A stretch of DNA of 64,000 bases from positions 70,987,465 through 71,051,464 of the forward strand of contig NC_087064.1 in assembly GCF_963678635.1 (NCBI RefSeq). The letters are read 5' to 3'. Positions 55,837 through 64,000 of the stretch are shown piece by piece; the first letter of the stretch is position 1, and each line of letters begins with the position of its first letter. This DNA comes from Symsagittifera roscoffensis. Its lineage: Eukaryota; Xenacoelomorpha; Acoela; Convolutidae. Under the pieces are notes generated by a model. That model saw only the letters and a list, made by a program, of their open reading frames with translations. It was not told the DNA's origin and searched no databases. The position numbers were made by a program, and so were the translations under genes.

Positions 55837-56544
55837 TTATTGTTGTGGTTGCATTAGGCTTAATACGAAGTGTTTGAATGAGCTCGGCGGCGTCAGACGC
55901 CAGTTTATATGGATTGTTGTTTTTTCGATTTTCATGATTGCTAGTCTTGATTTGAGGGTTCTTATTAGCCGTTCGACCTGTCCCATTGCCCTGTGGTCAT
56001 CCACTGGTGCGAATATTAGCTTGAAATTATTAAATTTACAGAATATTAAGAACTTTTTGGCCCGAAAACCTTCTTCTTGGTCGCATCTGATATTACGGGG
56101 AACCGCATGATTTACGATATGATTTTGCATAAAGCGAATGATTCTATCGGCTCTGTTGTTTGAAACCACTTTTGCGTAAGGGAAACGGGAGAAACGATCT
56201 ACTCCAACTAAGAAATATACTTTTTTATCATTTTCATCTGTTAATGGACCCGCAAAATCCAATTGGATTTCTTCGTTGGGCTCCACTAGAGCGTCCAATG
56301 TCGTATAATGCTTTTTCTCCGAGATGACTTTAAGATTCTTACCCTTATCGCGACAATTTTTCCAATTTCGTGCTGTGGCCACAATATCACGATGCAAATA
56401 GGGATACCACACATGTTTTGCCGCTTCAATCATGCCGCCTCGTCCTGGGTGGGTGAGATGTAAGGCGTCCATAAGTGTTGGTCGCAATTGTTTCGGGATA
56501 ACAACCCTATCGTCATACAGCAAAATACCGTCTCTGACTGACAA
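55837..56544 (-). CDS. pol: Element C integrase
   Basis: 235 codons. Zinc finger HLTHPGRGGMIEAAKHVWYP with NCRDKGKN: the first of the two cysteines of the usual CxxC is changed (WKNC), so the finger is damaged. Catalytic core LDFAGPL (D), IRCDQEEGFRAKKF (D), GQVERLIRTLKSRL (E). All three acidic residues are present. The frame is cut at both ends; the preceding pieces lie at 56545-56799 in an adjacent frame. Confidence 0.85.
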   Translation of the reverse strand: MSVRDGILLYDDRVVIPKQLRPTLMDALHLTHPGRGGMIEAAKHVWYPYLHRDIVATARNWKNCRDKGKNLKVISEKKHYTTLDALVEPNEEIQLDFAGPLTDENDKKVYFLVGVDRFSRFPYAKVVSNNRADRIIRFMQNHIVNHAVPRNIRCDQEEGFRAKKFLIFCKFNNFKLIFAPVDDHRAMGQVERLIRTLKSRLAIMKIEKTTIHINWRLTPPSSFKHFVLSLMQPQQ

Positions 56545-57410
56545 TCAGTGACGTACGTTGCAGAAGTAGGGATCATAGCAGTGTTTCACACCGTCCCATT
56601 TTTGTTGCTTTATCATATTCATCAGTGGTGATAGATTCCGGTCTCGTCGTGTAGCTGCTGCCAAGAACTCGATGTCCATAACTTTTTTGAGGTTTTTGCG
56701 GAACAAGGGCGTATCCTTTGTTAGAACGACTGGTTTGAAACAATTGACTTTTAACAGTAAATGCAGTTTGTGTGCAAACAGAAATTGAAGTTTCAACATT
56801 CTCGTTCCAGTTGAGTTTTCTGGTGCCTAGATATCCGTTTGGATTTTTGTTCAAGGATATGTTTTTATTGCTGCTGTCTTGAGATTCTAAGCAGGTGACG
56901 AAATCGTCGATTAATGCGACGACAAATTGTTCGTCCCAATATGCCGGAGGTTGTGGTTTGTCGACTGGATATCGTGAAATGTAATCAATTAAACCCATTT
57001 TAATGCCTGCTAGGTGTTGTATGTCAAAATTATACGTAATGAGTCTATCGATCCATCTTGTTAACAGGCTTTGATAGTTTTTTTTACCTCTATTACTTTG
57101 TAGGGCACTAACCAAGGCTTGGTGATCCGCTATCAAGGTGAACCGTCTACCATAGAGGTAACACTTAAGAAGTTCAATAGACCATACTGCGGCTAAAAGC
57201 TCGAGCTCGTTAACTGAATATTTTTTGCGATGCGTACGCAATGGTTGCCCAACAATCTAGTGTTTTTTGTTCGAGTGCCGCGCCTATTCCCTTTCGGCTG
57301 GCGTCACAAATATAGCGTTTGTCTCTGTTGCCTACGAAATGTCTATTTTCCGTATTATTTATAACCGCCTCTAAGATATTACGAAATGCTTTTTCATTTT
57401 CTCCTTCCAT
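56545..57410 (-). pseudogene. pol: Element C RNase H and linker
   Basis: 57210-57410 encodes RYICDASRKGIGAALEQ (catalytic Asp) and AYASQKIFS. A frame change near 57230 leads to 56573-57241 with SVNELELLAAVWSIELLKCY (catalytic Glu), TLIADHQALVSAL (catalytic Asp) and HLAGIKMGLIDYISRYP. The tail before integrase is split between frames. Confidence 0.8.
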
Positions 57411-57419
57411 GCAAAATTA

Positions 57420-58527
57420 AATTTGTTGGTTGCAGACAGTAGGGGTCGTAACGGGGTACATAATTGAGCCAGATAAGGTATAAATTTGTTCAAGTGATGA
57501 ACAGATCCCATAAAATTTTAAAGTTATTTGAAAGTTTTTGGGTGTTGCCTGTTAATTATAGCATCGGTTTTCTTTTGCATAGGGGAGATTCCGTATTCGT
57601 TAATTATGAAACCCAACCACTCTACTTCTTTGCAGCCCAATTTACATTTGTCGACTGAGATGGCCATGTTTTCTGCATCTAACTTGTTGAGAACTTTCGT
57701 TAGTTTATCTATGTGTTGTTCTTTGGTACCGTGTGGGTAATTAGAATATCATCTTAAAAAGCAAACATGTCTTTTTAGTTATTGAGGCTCAGATCAATGG
57801 CTTTCTAGAACTCCGCGGGCATTTCGGTGAGTCCGTAAAAGCTTGTTTGGAATTGGCAGGTTCCTGTAGCTCTACCTCCAAAAATACTGAAATTAATTTG
57901 CGTCCCTGTTGTCTCATCGAGTGTCAGTTGACTATACGCATAACGTAATTCTAATGTTAGAAAATATGTGGTCCCCGGTTTATCTGTTCCTTCCTGAGCC
58001 GACTGTGCTCTATTGTCTAGCAAAATCTCAATTTTTGGCATTTAATATTTGTTTTTATGGATAGATTTGTTGTTCGAGTCCATTGCCAATTTAATTGATT
58101 GATTTTTTTTACCGTTATTAAAATAGGGCTGATGAATTGTTGCCCTATATGCATTTCTCCAGACGGATTATGTGACCTTGGTCAATTAGCGATCTAATTT
58201 CATTTTCCACTTTCTCTTGATTATGATTGGGAACACGTCTCCCTCGTTGCTGCAACGCCTTGAATTCGTTTAAGAATTGAGTTTGAACCATTTGATTTTT
58301 GAGCGCCCGTATTGGTGTACAAAATCCGGGTTACATGGTTCTGACCCACGCTGCTATTTGTGTGTCTGAACTCTCAATATTGTTGACATGAAAGTTAAAC
58401 TAAACAATTGGTTTTCTCTCCTGGTGCAGTTTTATTCCATTCTGAGGCAGAAGGTTGCGTCCCAAGATGTTCACCAATATGAATGAAAATGTTTGAATCG
58501 TCCATCCTCCAGATTCGATAGGAGCGA
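57420..58527 (-). pseudogene. pol: Element C reverse transcriptase (broken)
   Basis: The piece at 57805-58041 encodes LTLELRYAYSQLTLDE (family LDLKYAYSQL; the catalytic Asp is replaced by Glu) and FQTSFYGLTEMPAEF. The YxDD box near 57755 reads F-stop-DDILI. Several stops and shifts elsewhere. Not functional. Confidence 0.8.
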
Positions 58528-58851
58528 TCAATTGCCAAGAGACGGGATTTTGTAGCCATTGTAACAGACCATTCTGTTGGCCTCATCGTCTTCTCTTAAA
58601 TTGGTTTTAACTGCCGATTTAACTGTGGATGCCAAAAGGTTGGCTGTTTTTTCATTCACGAAAGACCTTGGGGAACCTGTATCGGCGATAAACACAATAC
58701 TATTCTTCTCCGAACGGACTCGAATAAGATGTCCTTGTAAATCGGTATTCGTGATGACTTCTGCTCGTTGTGGTTCGAACTTTATCCAATTGGTGGATGT
58801 ATCGTCCGGATGGATTAACTCCCATCCCGGGATAATATCGCCTGCTTGCAT
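58528..58851 (-). CDS. Element C protease
   Basis: Encodes VFIADTGSPRSFVNEKTANL, with the DTGS active site of retroviral-type aspartic proteases, near residue 60. Preceded by an SxWIKFEPQRAEVITN-type flank typical of this family. Separated from the knuckle by a stop. Confidence 0.8.
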   Translation of the reverse strand: MQAGDIIPGWELIHPDDTSTNWIKFEPQRAEVITNTDLQGHLIRVRSEKNSIVFIADTGSPRSFVNEKTANLLASTVKSAVKTNLREDDEANRMVCYNGYKIPSLGN

Positions 58852-58860
58852 GTAATCGAC

Positions 58861-59091
58861 TTAGGCGGTCATGTCTGTTTCTTGAAGATCCTGTTGCTGT
58901 GGAACGTTCTCATGAATAGCATTTACTTCACTAGATTTGCGTAGTTTGGCAAAATGACCCCTTTTAGTGCATTTATTACAAATTTTGTCTCGCGCCGGAC
59001 ACTGTGCCAAATGGTTAGCTGAAATTGCGTTGCCACATTTGAAACAATCTTTTTTTCGTGTGAATCTTTCAGAACTGTTTCTCAACATCAT
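58861..59091 (-). CDS. gag: Element C nucleocapsid zinc knuckles
   Basis: Encodes CFKCGNAISANHLAQCP and KICNKCTKRGHFAKL, the paired zinc knuckles of mag-like Gag. The second has lost its last cysteine (LRKSS where VCRSS is usual), so it is probably non-functional. Confidence 0.8.
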   Translation of the reverse strand: MMLRNSSERFTRKKDCFKCGNAISANHLAQCPARDKICNKCTKRGHFAKLRKSSEVNAIHENVPQQQDLQETDMTA

Positions 59092-59127
59092 GCCTCCTCC
59101 ACTGCGTCCACCCCGAGGTTGAGACCT

Positions 59128-59985
59128 CTAATCACCCCTCCTTTGGACGAAGTTTACCGGTTCTGATTTTACGTTTGTAAATCTGGTGTGATTATTGGAC
59201 GTTCCCTGCTTTCTGATGTGGACTTGATTCTCGAGACCTTTTTCCCGTCGTACCGCGTAATCCAATGCTTGTTCGGGTGTTTTTGTTTCAGCGAGGAGGT
59301 CTTTTTGAACCGCGTCGTTTGACATGTTCGCTGTAAATAAATCTCTAATTATTTTTGATTCAAGTCCGCATGTCATTGCATGCGGTACACTTGAAGTTGC
59401 CTTTGACCGCGAGTTCTGTGAGTCCCAAGTGAAATTCTTCCAGGGTTTCAGCCTTTCCTTGTTTGCGCGTGGAAGCTTCATATCGATCGAATGTCACACT
59501 TCGTTCCTTTACAAAAAGTCGTGTTAATCTTCCCCAGAAGTCTCTGGTTGAGATTTCCTGAATTTTTAGATACGGATAAAATTGTGTCAATCTTGTTTGG
59601 CCCTCAGTCCCCAAACACAAGTAATTATAGCTCCTGCATTTGATGTCCGCTTCTACCCACGGGACTCCGTCTACTGTTGGACCAAGGTTGTCCAAGTGTT
59701 GACACTGGTTTTCCCACGCTACCCGTTTTTCTTGGTTGCGTAGGTTGCGATCTCGTATCTGTTTGTCGGTTTCCCCATCGATAGGGAGTTCATATGCTGG
59801 TTCTTAGAGTTTTCGTATAGCTGGGGGATTTTGTAAAAGCTTTGTCAAGTTTACATCGTCTTTTGCGATGATGCCAAGGAATAGTTGGTGGTTCCATTTA
59901 TCCCACTCTACTGGTGGTTGCGCTGAGGCTTTCTGCCGAAACAGTGTTATCCCCAATGGATTCTTTGTAAGTGCTAGCTGCGCGA
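59128..59985 (-). pseudogene. gag: Element C gag, matrix/capsid region
   Basis: Begins within a few bases of the 5' LTR: PLGITLFRQKASAQPPVEWD, then DKWNHQLFLGIIAKDD. A TAA near 59805 interrupts it. It resumes through WVEADIKCRSYNYLCLGTEG and DFWGRLTRLFVKERSVTFDR, with a frameshift near 59390-59480 into KGLENQVHIRKQGTSNN. Typical capsid region of the mag group. Confidence 0.75.
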
Positions 59986-60325
59986 TGTGATACCCTCAGC
60001 CGTTAGGTGAGATGTAATCTATGTTGATCAAAGTCTATGCTGAACGCTAACTGAGAAAAGAACAATTAAGAGAGCAATTTAAATTCATCTATCTATGTTT
60101 TTGTCCGGCTGACACTGACCTACAATAATTTGAGAGACAGAGTTTCATAATAACTAGTACATATGTTCTTACGTATAAATATGTACTTATTTAATCATCA
60201 GACTTCTATATGTGTTAAATGATCAGTTATGTTTATAGTATGTAAGCATTACCAACTGGTAGTTCTAGCACCTAAATCTATATCATTAATAGAGGATGTT
60301 TTGCTATAATTACTTAGGAATAACA
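59986..60325 (-). repeat. Element C 5' LTR
   Basis: 340 bp. On the plus strand starts TGTGATACCCTCAGCCGTTA and ends GGAATAACA, followed by the target duplication GGATC. About 25 differences from the 3' LTR by eye. Confidence 0.9.
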
Positions 60326-60330
60326 GGATC

Positions 60331-60770
60331 TACAACCTCCGAAACAGCATCAATTGTGGACATTTTGCTTGGTATCTATTTGCTTCAAATAAAACTTAAG
60401 CTTTGCCTGGAAATTGATCTATCTCTGTTCAGTCTTTTTTACATAGTTTGAGACAACACAGGAAGCAAGGACATTGATCGGTATTTTTTGCTTGCAGTTT
60501 TTTTCTTGTTTTAAAAAATGGAAAAATTCAAATCTTTCTCAAAATTTGGGAGAAAAACTGTACCATACGGCATCGAAATTCTAATTGATTTAGTCCATTA
60601 CAGTTTGATCGATCTATTTAAAAAAAACATAAGCTTTCAGTGCAGTGACCGATGATGTTTTTGTGTTCCAAAACTTAGTTCAATTTATACTTTTTGCTTT
60701 TTAGTTCCAAGCAAAACCATGGTTGCTTTATCTGGCTCCGTGTAAAAGACTCCGAGGTTCGTTAAATTTG
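60331..60770 (-). pseudogene. LINE reverse-transcriptase remnant, 5' part
   Basis: The minus strand encodes STIDAVSEVVDPMERT (the start of RT with the ST-x-A-V pattern), continuous across the element C insertion with the motif-A block at 53.5 kb. Further upstream, near 60690-60745, IKQPWFCLELKSKKYKLN matches the pre-RT KPWxxxELK pattern of Jockey/CR1-like LINEs. Frames are broken. Confidence 0.65.
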
Positions 60771-61445
60771 CTTGTTAGTTTCCTATATATATTAACAAAA
60801 AAAAACAATGAAGTCAGTAGCACCAAACTCAGACGGCGTGCTTGTTCTGTTTTCACCTTTGATTTCATCAATTGAAAAAATAATCTGTTTTTATTGCTGT
60901 TTTCTACCTATTTTTGGTGATTAAAGTTTTTTCGCTTCAGTGTCTCAATCTTTGACTTATACTTTTACCTACCGTTGTTCTTTCTGTTTCGACAAACAAT
61001 GTTACCTTATGATTGTTTTAAGAACTTTCTTTTTGTTGAGCTTTCTTTGTTTTCATTTGGTGTCCTGACTTTTGATTTATTAGTGTGAATTCAATTTTTG
61101 GATATAACATCATCAAATAATTTTGTGATTGTTTTGAGAAAATGTTCGAAAGCTGAAATTAATGATGTTTCCAAATACTCAGTAGCATAAGGATCCAGTA
61201 GAATGAATAATCAATAACTTAAGTCTAACCACTTATTTTTGTCGTTTAGGTCACTATGATATAGATCTGTGACCCCTAGTTTGTTATAAAGAAAACTGAG
61301 GTAAATTCAACTGTAGAGTAATCAGGTAAATCTGGTTGTTATTACTTTGATCTTCAAAACTTCCACAGAAAAAGATCATTTGTTTTGAATGTCATACCCC
61401 TAGGTATGCTTAATATTAGTATTGAATCCGAACGGATTGGCAACC
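60771..61445. other. Spacer, possible LINE 5' remnant
   Basis: AT-rich, no open frame of note. May contain more of the minus-strand LINE but no motif can be read. Confidence 0.35.
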
Positions 61446-61690
61446 CGAGTCGAGATCCCGCTCAAAAACCGCTCAAGATATGAGCGGTTTGAGCGGTTTT
61501 TCACCAAGATTTGAGCGGTTTGAGCGGTTTCGGCGGTTTTTTTTTGGAAAAACCGCTCAAACCGCCCAAATCTTGCTTAGAAAACCGCTCAAAAACCGCT
61601 CATTTCTTGCGGTGATTTTTGAATGGTTTCTCAAGCAAGGTGTGAGCGGTTTTTAAGCGGTTTTTGAGCGGTCTTATTAGGAAAACCGAT
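61446..61690. repeat. GAGCGGTTT minisatellite, both orientations
   Basis: At least a dozen copies of GAGCGGTTT(T/G) or the complement AAAACCGCTC, partly arranged as palindromes (for example at 61460-61530 and 61545-61600). Non-coding. Confidence 0.8.
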
Positions 61691-61952
61691 TAAAACCAAC
61701 AAAAAGGCCTGGAAAGATAATGTGACCCCAGGTTGACCGCCATAAACCGAAAATGCTTATCTTAAATTTCCCCACACCGAAAAAGCTTATCATACAATTG
61801 CCTGCATCAAATGTATTGAAAAATGCTAATCATACAATTTTCATACAATTTCAAAAAACCATTGAAAAAAGGTTCTATCTAGTTTCTCCGGCTATTTGAA
61901 CCAAATACAACAGTCTGGTGATGAAAAATAACTACGTTTATTTTTTTTGAAG

Positions 61953-62011
61953 AAAAAAAATGGTTATCATACAATTTCCATGTATGAAAGTTGTATGATA
62001 ACCATTTTTTT
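61953..62011. repeat. Long palindrome within the 860-bp unit
   Basis: AAAAAATGGTTATCATACAA and its complement TTGTATGATAACCATTTTTT flank a short centre (TTTCCATGTATGAAAG). Repeated one unit later, with a diverged second palindrome near 62140-62197. Confidence 0.8.
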
Positions 62012-62420
62012 TCATGAAAGGCAGTATTTTCAAAAAGTGTTCAAACTTGTTTATTAAGAAATTTAAATTATTTAAGAGTGTTTTTGCTCAATTTAAAGGA
62101 TATTGCTCATCAAAAATGAAAATTTAATTTGAAGCTAAAAAAATAGTTATCATACAATTTGCATATATGAAAATTGTATAATCACCATTTTTTTCATAAA
62201 AGGCAAGATGTTCAGAAACATGTAATTACTTGATTTTATTCGAAGTTAAAGTAATTAAGAGTGCTTTTGCTCAATTTAAAACACCTTGCTCATCAAAAAC
62301 GAGGTTCTAAAACCAGGTTTTTTGCTCAGTTTTAATCGTCACAAATTGTTAGCTTACGACGAGTAAAACTGAGATCTCGAAGGTCAGAGCCACACAGTTC
62401 TTCTTCTCCGAAAATGACTC

Positions 62421-62460
62421 GGGGTAGGGTTGGGGTTAGGATTAGGTTAGGATTAGGGTT
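62421..62460 (+). repeat. Telomere-like TTAGGG/TTAGG tract
   Basis: Degenerate repeats GGGGTTAGGATTAGGTTAGG and GATTAGGG within the tandem unit; second copy at 63281-63320. Resembles animal telomeric repeat, too short and irregular to be a telomere. Confidence 0.6.
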
Positions 62461-64000
62461 TCTCAAGAAAAATTTCACAATTTTTGGAAAACAGAATTGA
62501 AAAATAATTTTAAGAAAAATCAAATTTCTAGCCACAACAATTCTCTTTGGATCAACTCTGAATAATTGACGCAATATTCATCTTTGGGAAAACAAAACAG
62601 GTTTGTCCATCCATTTATCAAGTGATACTCATGGATTACCTCATTTTTTTGAGAATTTAGGCCTGCATCAAATGTATTGAAAAATGCTAATCATACAATT
62701 TTCATACAATTTCAAAAAACCATTGAAAAAAGGTTCTATCTAGTTTCTCCGGCTATTTGAACCAAATACAACAGTCTGGTGATGAAAAATAACTACGTTT
62801 ATTTTTTTTGAAGAAAAAAAATGGTTATCATACAATTTCCATGTATGAAAGTTGTATGATAACCATTTTTTTCATGAAAGGCAGTATTTTCAAAAAGTGT
62901 TCAAACTTGTTTATTAAGAAATTTAAATTATTTAAGAGTGTTTTTGCTCAATTTAAAGGATATTGCTCATCAAAAATGAAAATTTAATTTGAAGCTAAAA
63001 AAATAGTTATCATACAATTTGCATATATGAAAATTGTATAATCACCATTTTTTTCATAAAAGGCAAGATGTTCAGAAACATGTAATTACTTGATTTTATT
63101 CGAAGTTAAAGTAATTAAGAGTGCTTTTGCTCAATTTAAAACACCTTGCTCATCAAAAACGAGGTTCTAAAACCAGGTTTTTTGCTCAGTTTTAATCGTC
63201 ACAAATTGTTAGCTTACGACGAGTAAAACTGAGATCTCGAAGGTCAGAGCCACACAGTTCTTCTTCTCCGAAAATGACTCGGGGTAGGGTTGGGGTTAGG
63301 ATTAGGTTAGGATTAGGGTTTCTCAAGAAAAATTTCACAATTTTTGGAAAACAGAATTGAAAAATAATTTTAAGAAAAATCAAATTTCTAGCCACAACAA
63401 TTCTCTTTGGATCAACTCTGAATAATTGACGCAATATTCATCTTTGGGAAAACAAAACAGGTTTGTCCATCCATTTATCAAGTGATACTCATGGATTACC
63501 TCATTTTTTTGAGAATTTAGGCCTGCATCAAATGTATTGAAAAATGCTAATCATACAATTTTCATACAATTTCAAAAAACCATTGAAAAATGATTCAATC
63601 TAGTTTCTCCGGCTATTTGAACCAAATACAACAGTCTGGTGATGATAAATAACTACGTTTATTTTTTTTGAAGAAAAAAAATGTTTATCCTACAATTTCC
63701 ATATATGAAAAAATGTTTGTCCTACAATTTAAATTTATGAAAAAATGTTTGTTCTACAATTTCTATAAATGAAAAGACGCTTATCCTAGAGTTTTTTATA
63801 CAATTTTCTGAGTCTATGAATCTGTAGGAAACTGTAGGACAAGCATTTTTCTTATATGGAAATTGTAGGATAAGCATTTTTGGTCAACCCACGCTAAGAT
63901 GCAGTTGAAATACTATCTACAATTTAAAAAAAGTGCTTAACCGTTCTCAAATCAAACATTTTTTTTCGATGTCTTGACCAAAATCGATGTGAGCGACTTT

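Larger units (their letters stand above)
53561..60325 (-). mobile_element. Element C: mag-like Ty3/Gypsy retroelement
   Basis: A 6765-bp element, LTRs 341 and 340 bp with TGTTA...TAACA ends, target duplication GGATC at 53556-53560 and 60326-60330. Minus-strand order: gag with double zinc knuckle, DTGS protease, RT, RNase H, integrase, basic tail, and a separate 334-codon ORF before the PPT. Integrase and knuckle sequences resemble the mag lineage (for example HLTHPGRGGMIEAAKHVWYP). LTRs differ at about 7% by eye, so it is older than element A. Stops and frameshifts inactivate gag-pol. Confidence 0.9.
61801..63690 (+). repeat. 860-bp tandem repeat, 2.2 copies
   Basis: CCTGCATCAAATGTATTG begins units at 61801, 62662 and 63522 (861 and 860 bp apart). 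The third diverges after about 170 bp. Units are near-identical (one homopolymer indel seen), so the duplication is recent or an assembly artefact. Each unit has two hairpins of the form TGGTTATCATACAATTTCC...GTATGATAACCA. Confidence 0.9.
61731..63890. repeat. TIR family 2, copy expanded by a tandem repeat
   Basis: Ends GGTTGACC at 61731 and GGTCAACC at 63882-63889, the family inverted repeats. Between them sit two and a fraction copies of an 860-bp unit. Sub-terminal motifs AAAATGCTTATC and GATAAGCATTTTT match the other family-2 copies. Confidence 0.6.

Noticed and set aside
62332-63434. Two identical 80-codon minus-strand ORFs as duplicated genes
   Set aside because: They are the same non-coding stretch within the 860-bp tandem unit and overlap the telomere-like tract.
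1-64000. CRISPR arrays, prokaryotic operons, riboswitches
   Set aside because: The tandem repeats lack spacer structure, and the coding style and splice signals are eukaryotic.

Overview
The window is AT-rich animal (invertebrate-type) nuclear DNA. Evidence: spliceosomal exon borders on the minus strand, long non-coding stretches dense in homopolymers and inverted-repeat elements, metazoan-type Ty3/Gypsy (Metaviridae) and LINE retroelements, and TTAGGG-like interstitial repeats. Nothing indicates a prokaryote. The lineage cannot be assigned from the sequence alone.

Layout. (1) 1-18.8 kb is mostly intron or intergenic DNA. Two exons of one minus-strand host gene can be read: an EF-hand exon at 6945-7155 and a downstream exon at 2461-2560 in matching phase. 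Their 4.4-kb intron is filled with copies of a terminal-inverted-repeat (TIR) element (family 1). A second TIR family (family 2) lies at 13.9-15.2 kb and carries a solo LTR. (2) 18809-31997 is an old, decayed provirus-like element (B) with a 4-bp target duplication (CTAT), lacking gag and carrying an internal 2.54-kb tandem duplication. (3) 33478-52605 is a young 19.1-kb relative (A) with 414/410-bp LTRs that are about 99% identical and a 4-bp target duplication (CAAC). (4) 53561-60325 is a mag-like Ty3/Gypsy element (C) on the minus strand. It has 341/340-bp LTRs, a 5-bp target duplication (GGATC), and sits inside the reverse-transcriptase region of a LINE. (5) 61.4-64 kb holds a GAGCGGTTT minisatellite and a family-2 element with an 860-bp tandem repeat containing telomere-like sequence.

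Element A is the main item. Its order is LTR, PBS-like site, 1.2-kb leader with twin hairpins, a basic 155-aa ORF1, gag (zinc knuckle), protease, RT, RNase H, integrase with a GPY/F-like motif, a small multi-membrane-segment ORF, a Pro/Ser/Thr-rich ORF (ORFX), an env-like ORF with signal peptide and membrane segments, a 602-aa ORF of unknown function (ORFY), a 1.6-kb 3' region, LTR. ORFX overlaps env by 13 nt and env overlaps ORFY by 4 nt (ATGA). At least five of these non-standard parts are also recognisable in the same order in the decayed element B, so they belong to the family and are not random open frames. This looks like a large, complex retrovirus-like lineage of Ty3/Gypsy elements. 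Copy A nevertheless carries several in-frame stops and frame changes, so this copy is probably defective or the sequence contains errors.

Ages judged by eye from LTR divergence: A youngest, C older (about 93%), B oldest. All functional statements are from motifs read directly; no database search was possible.
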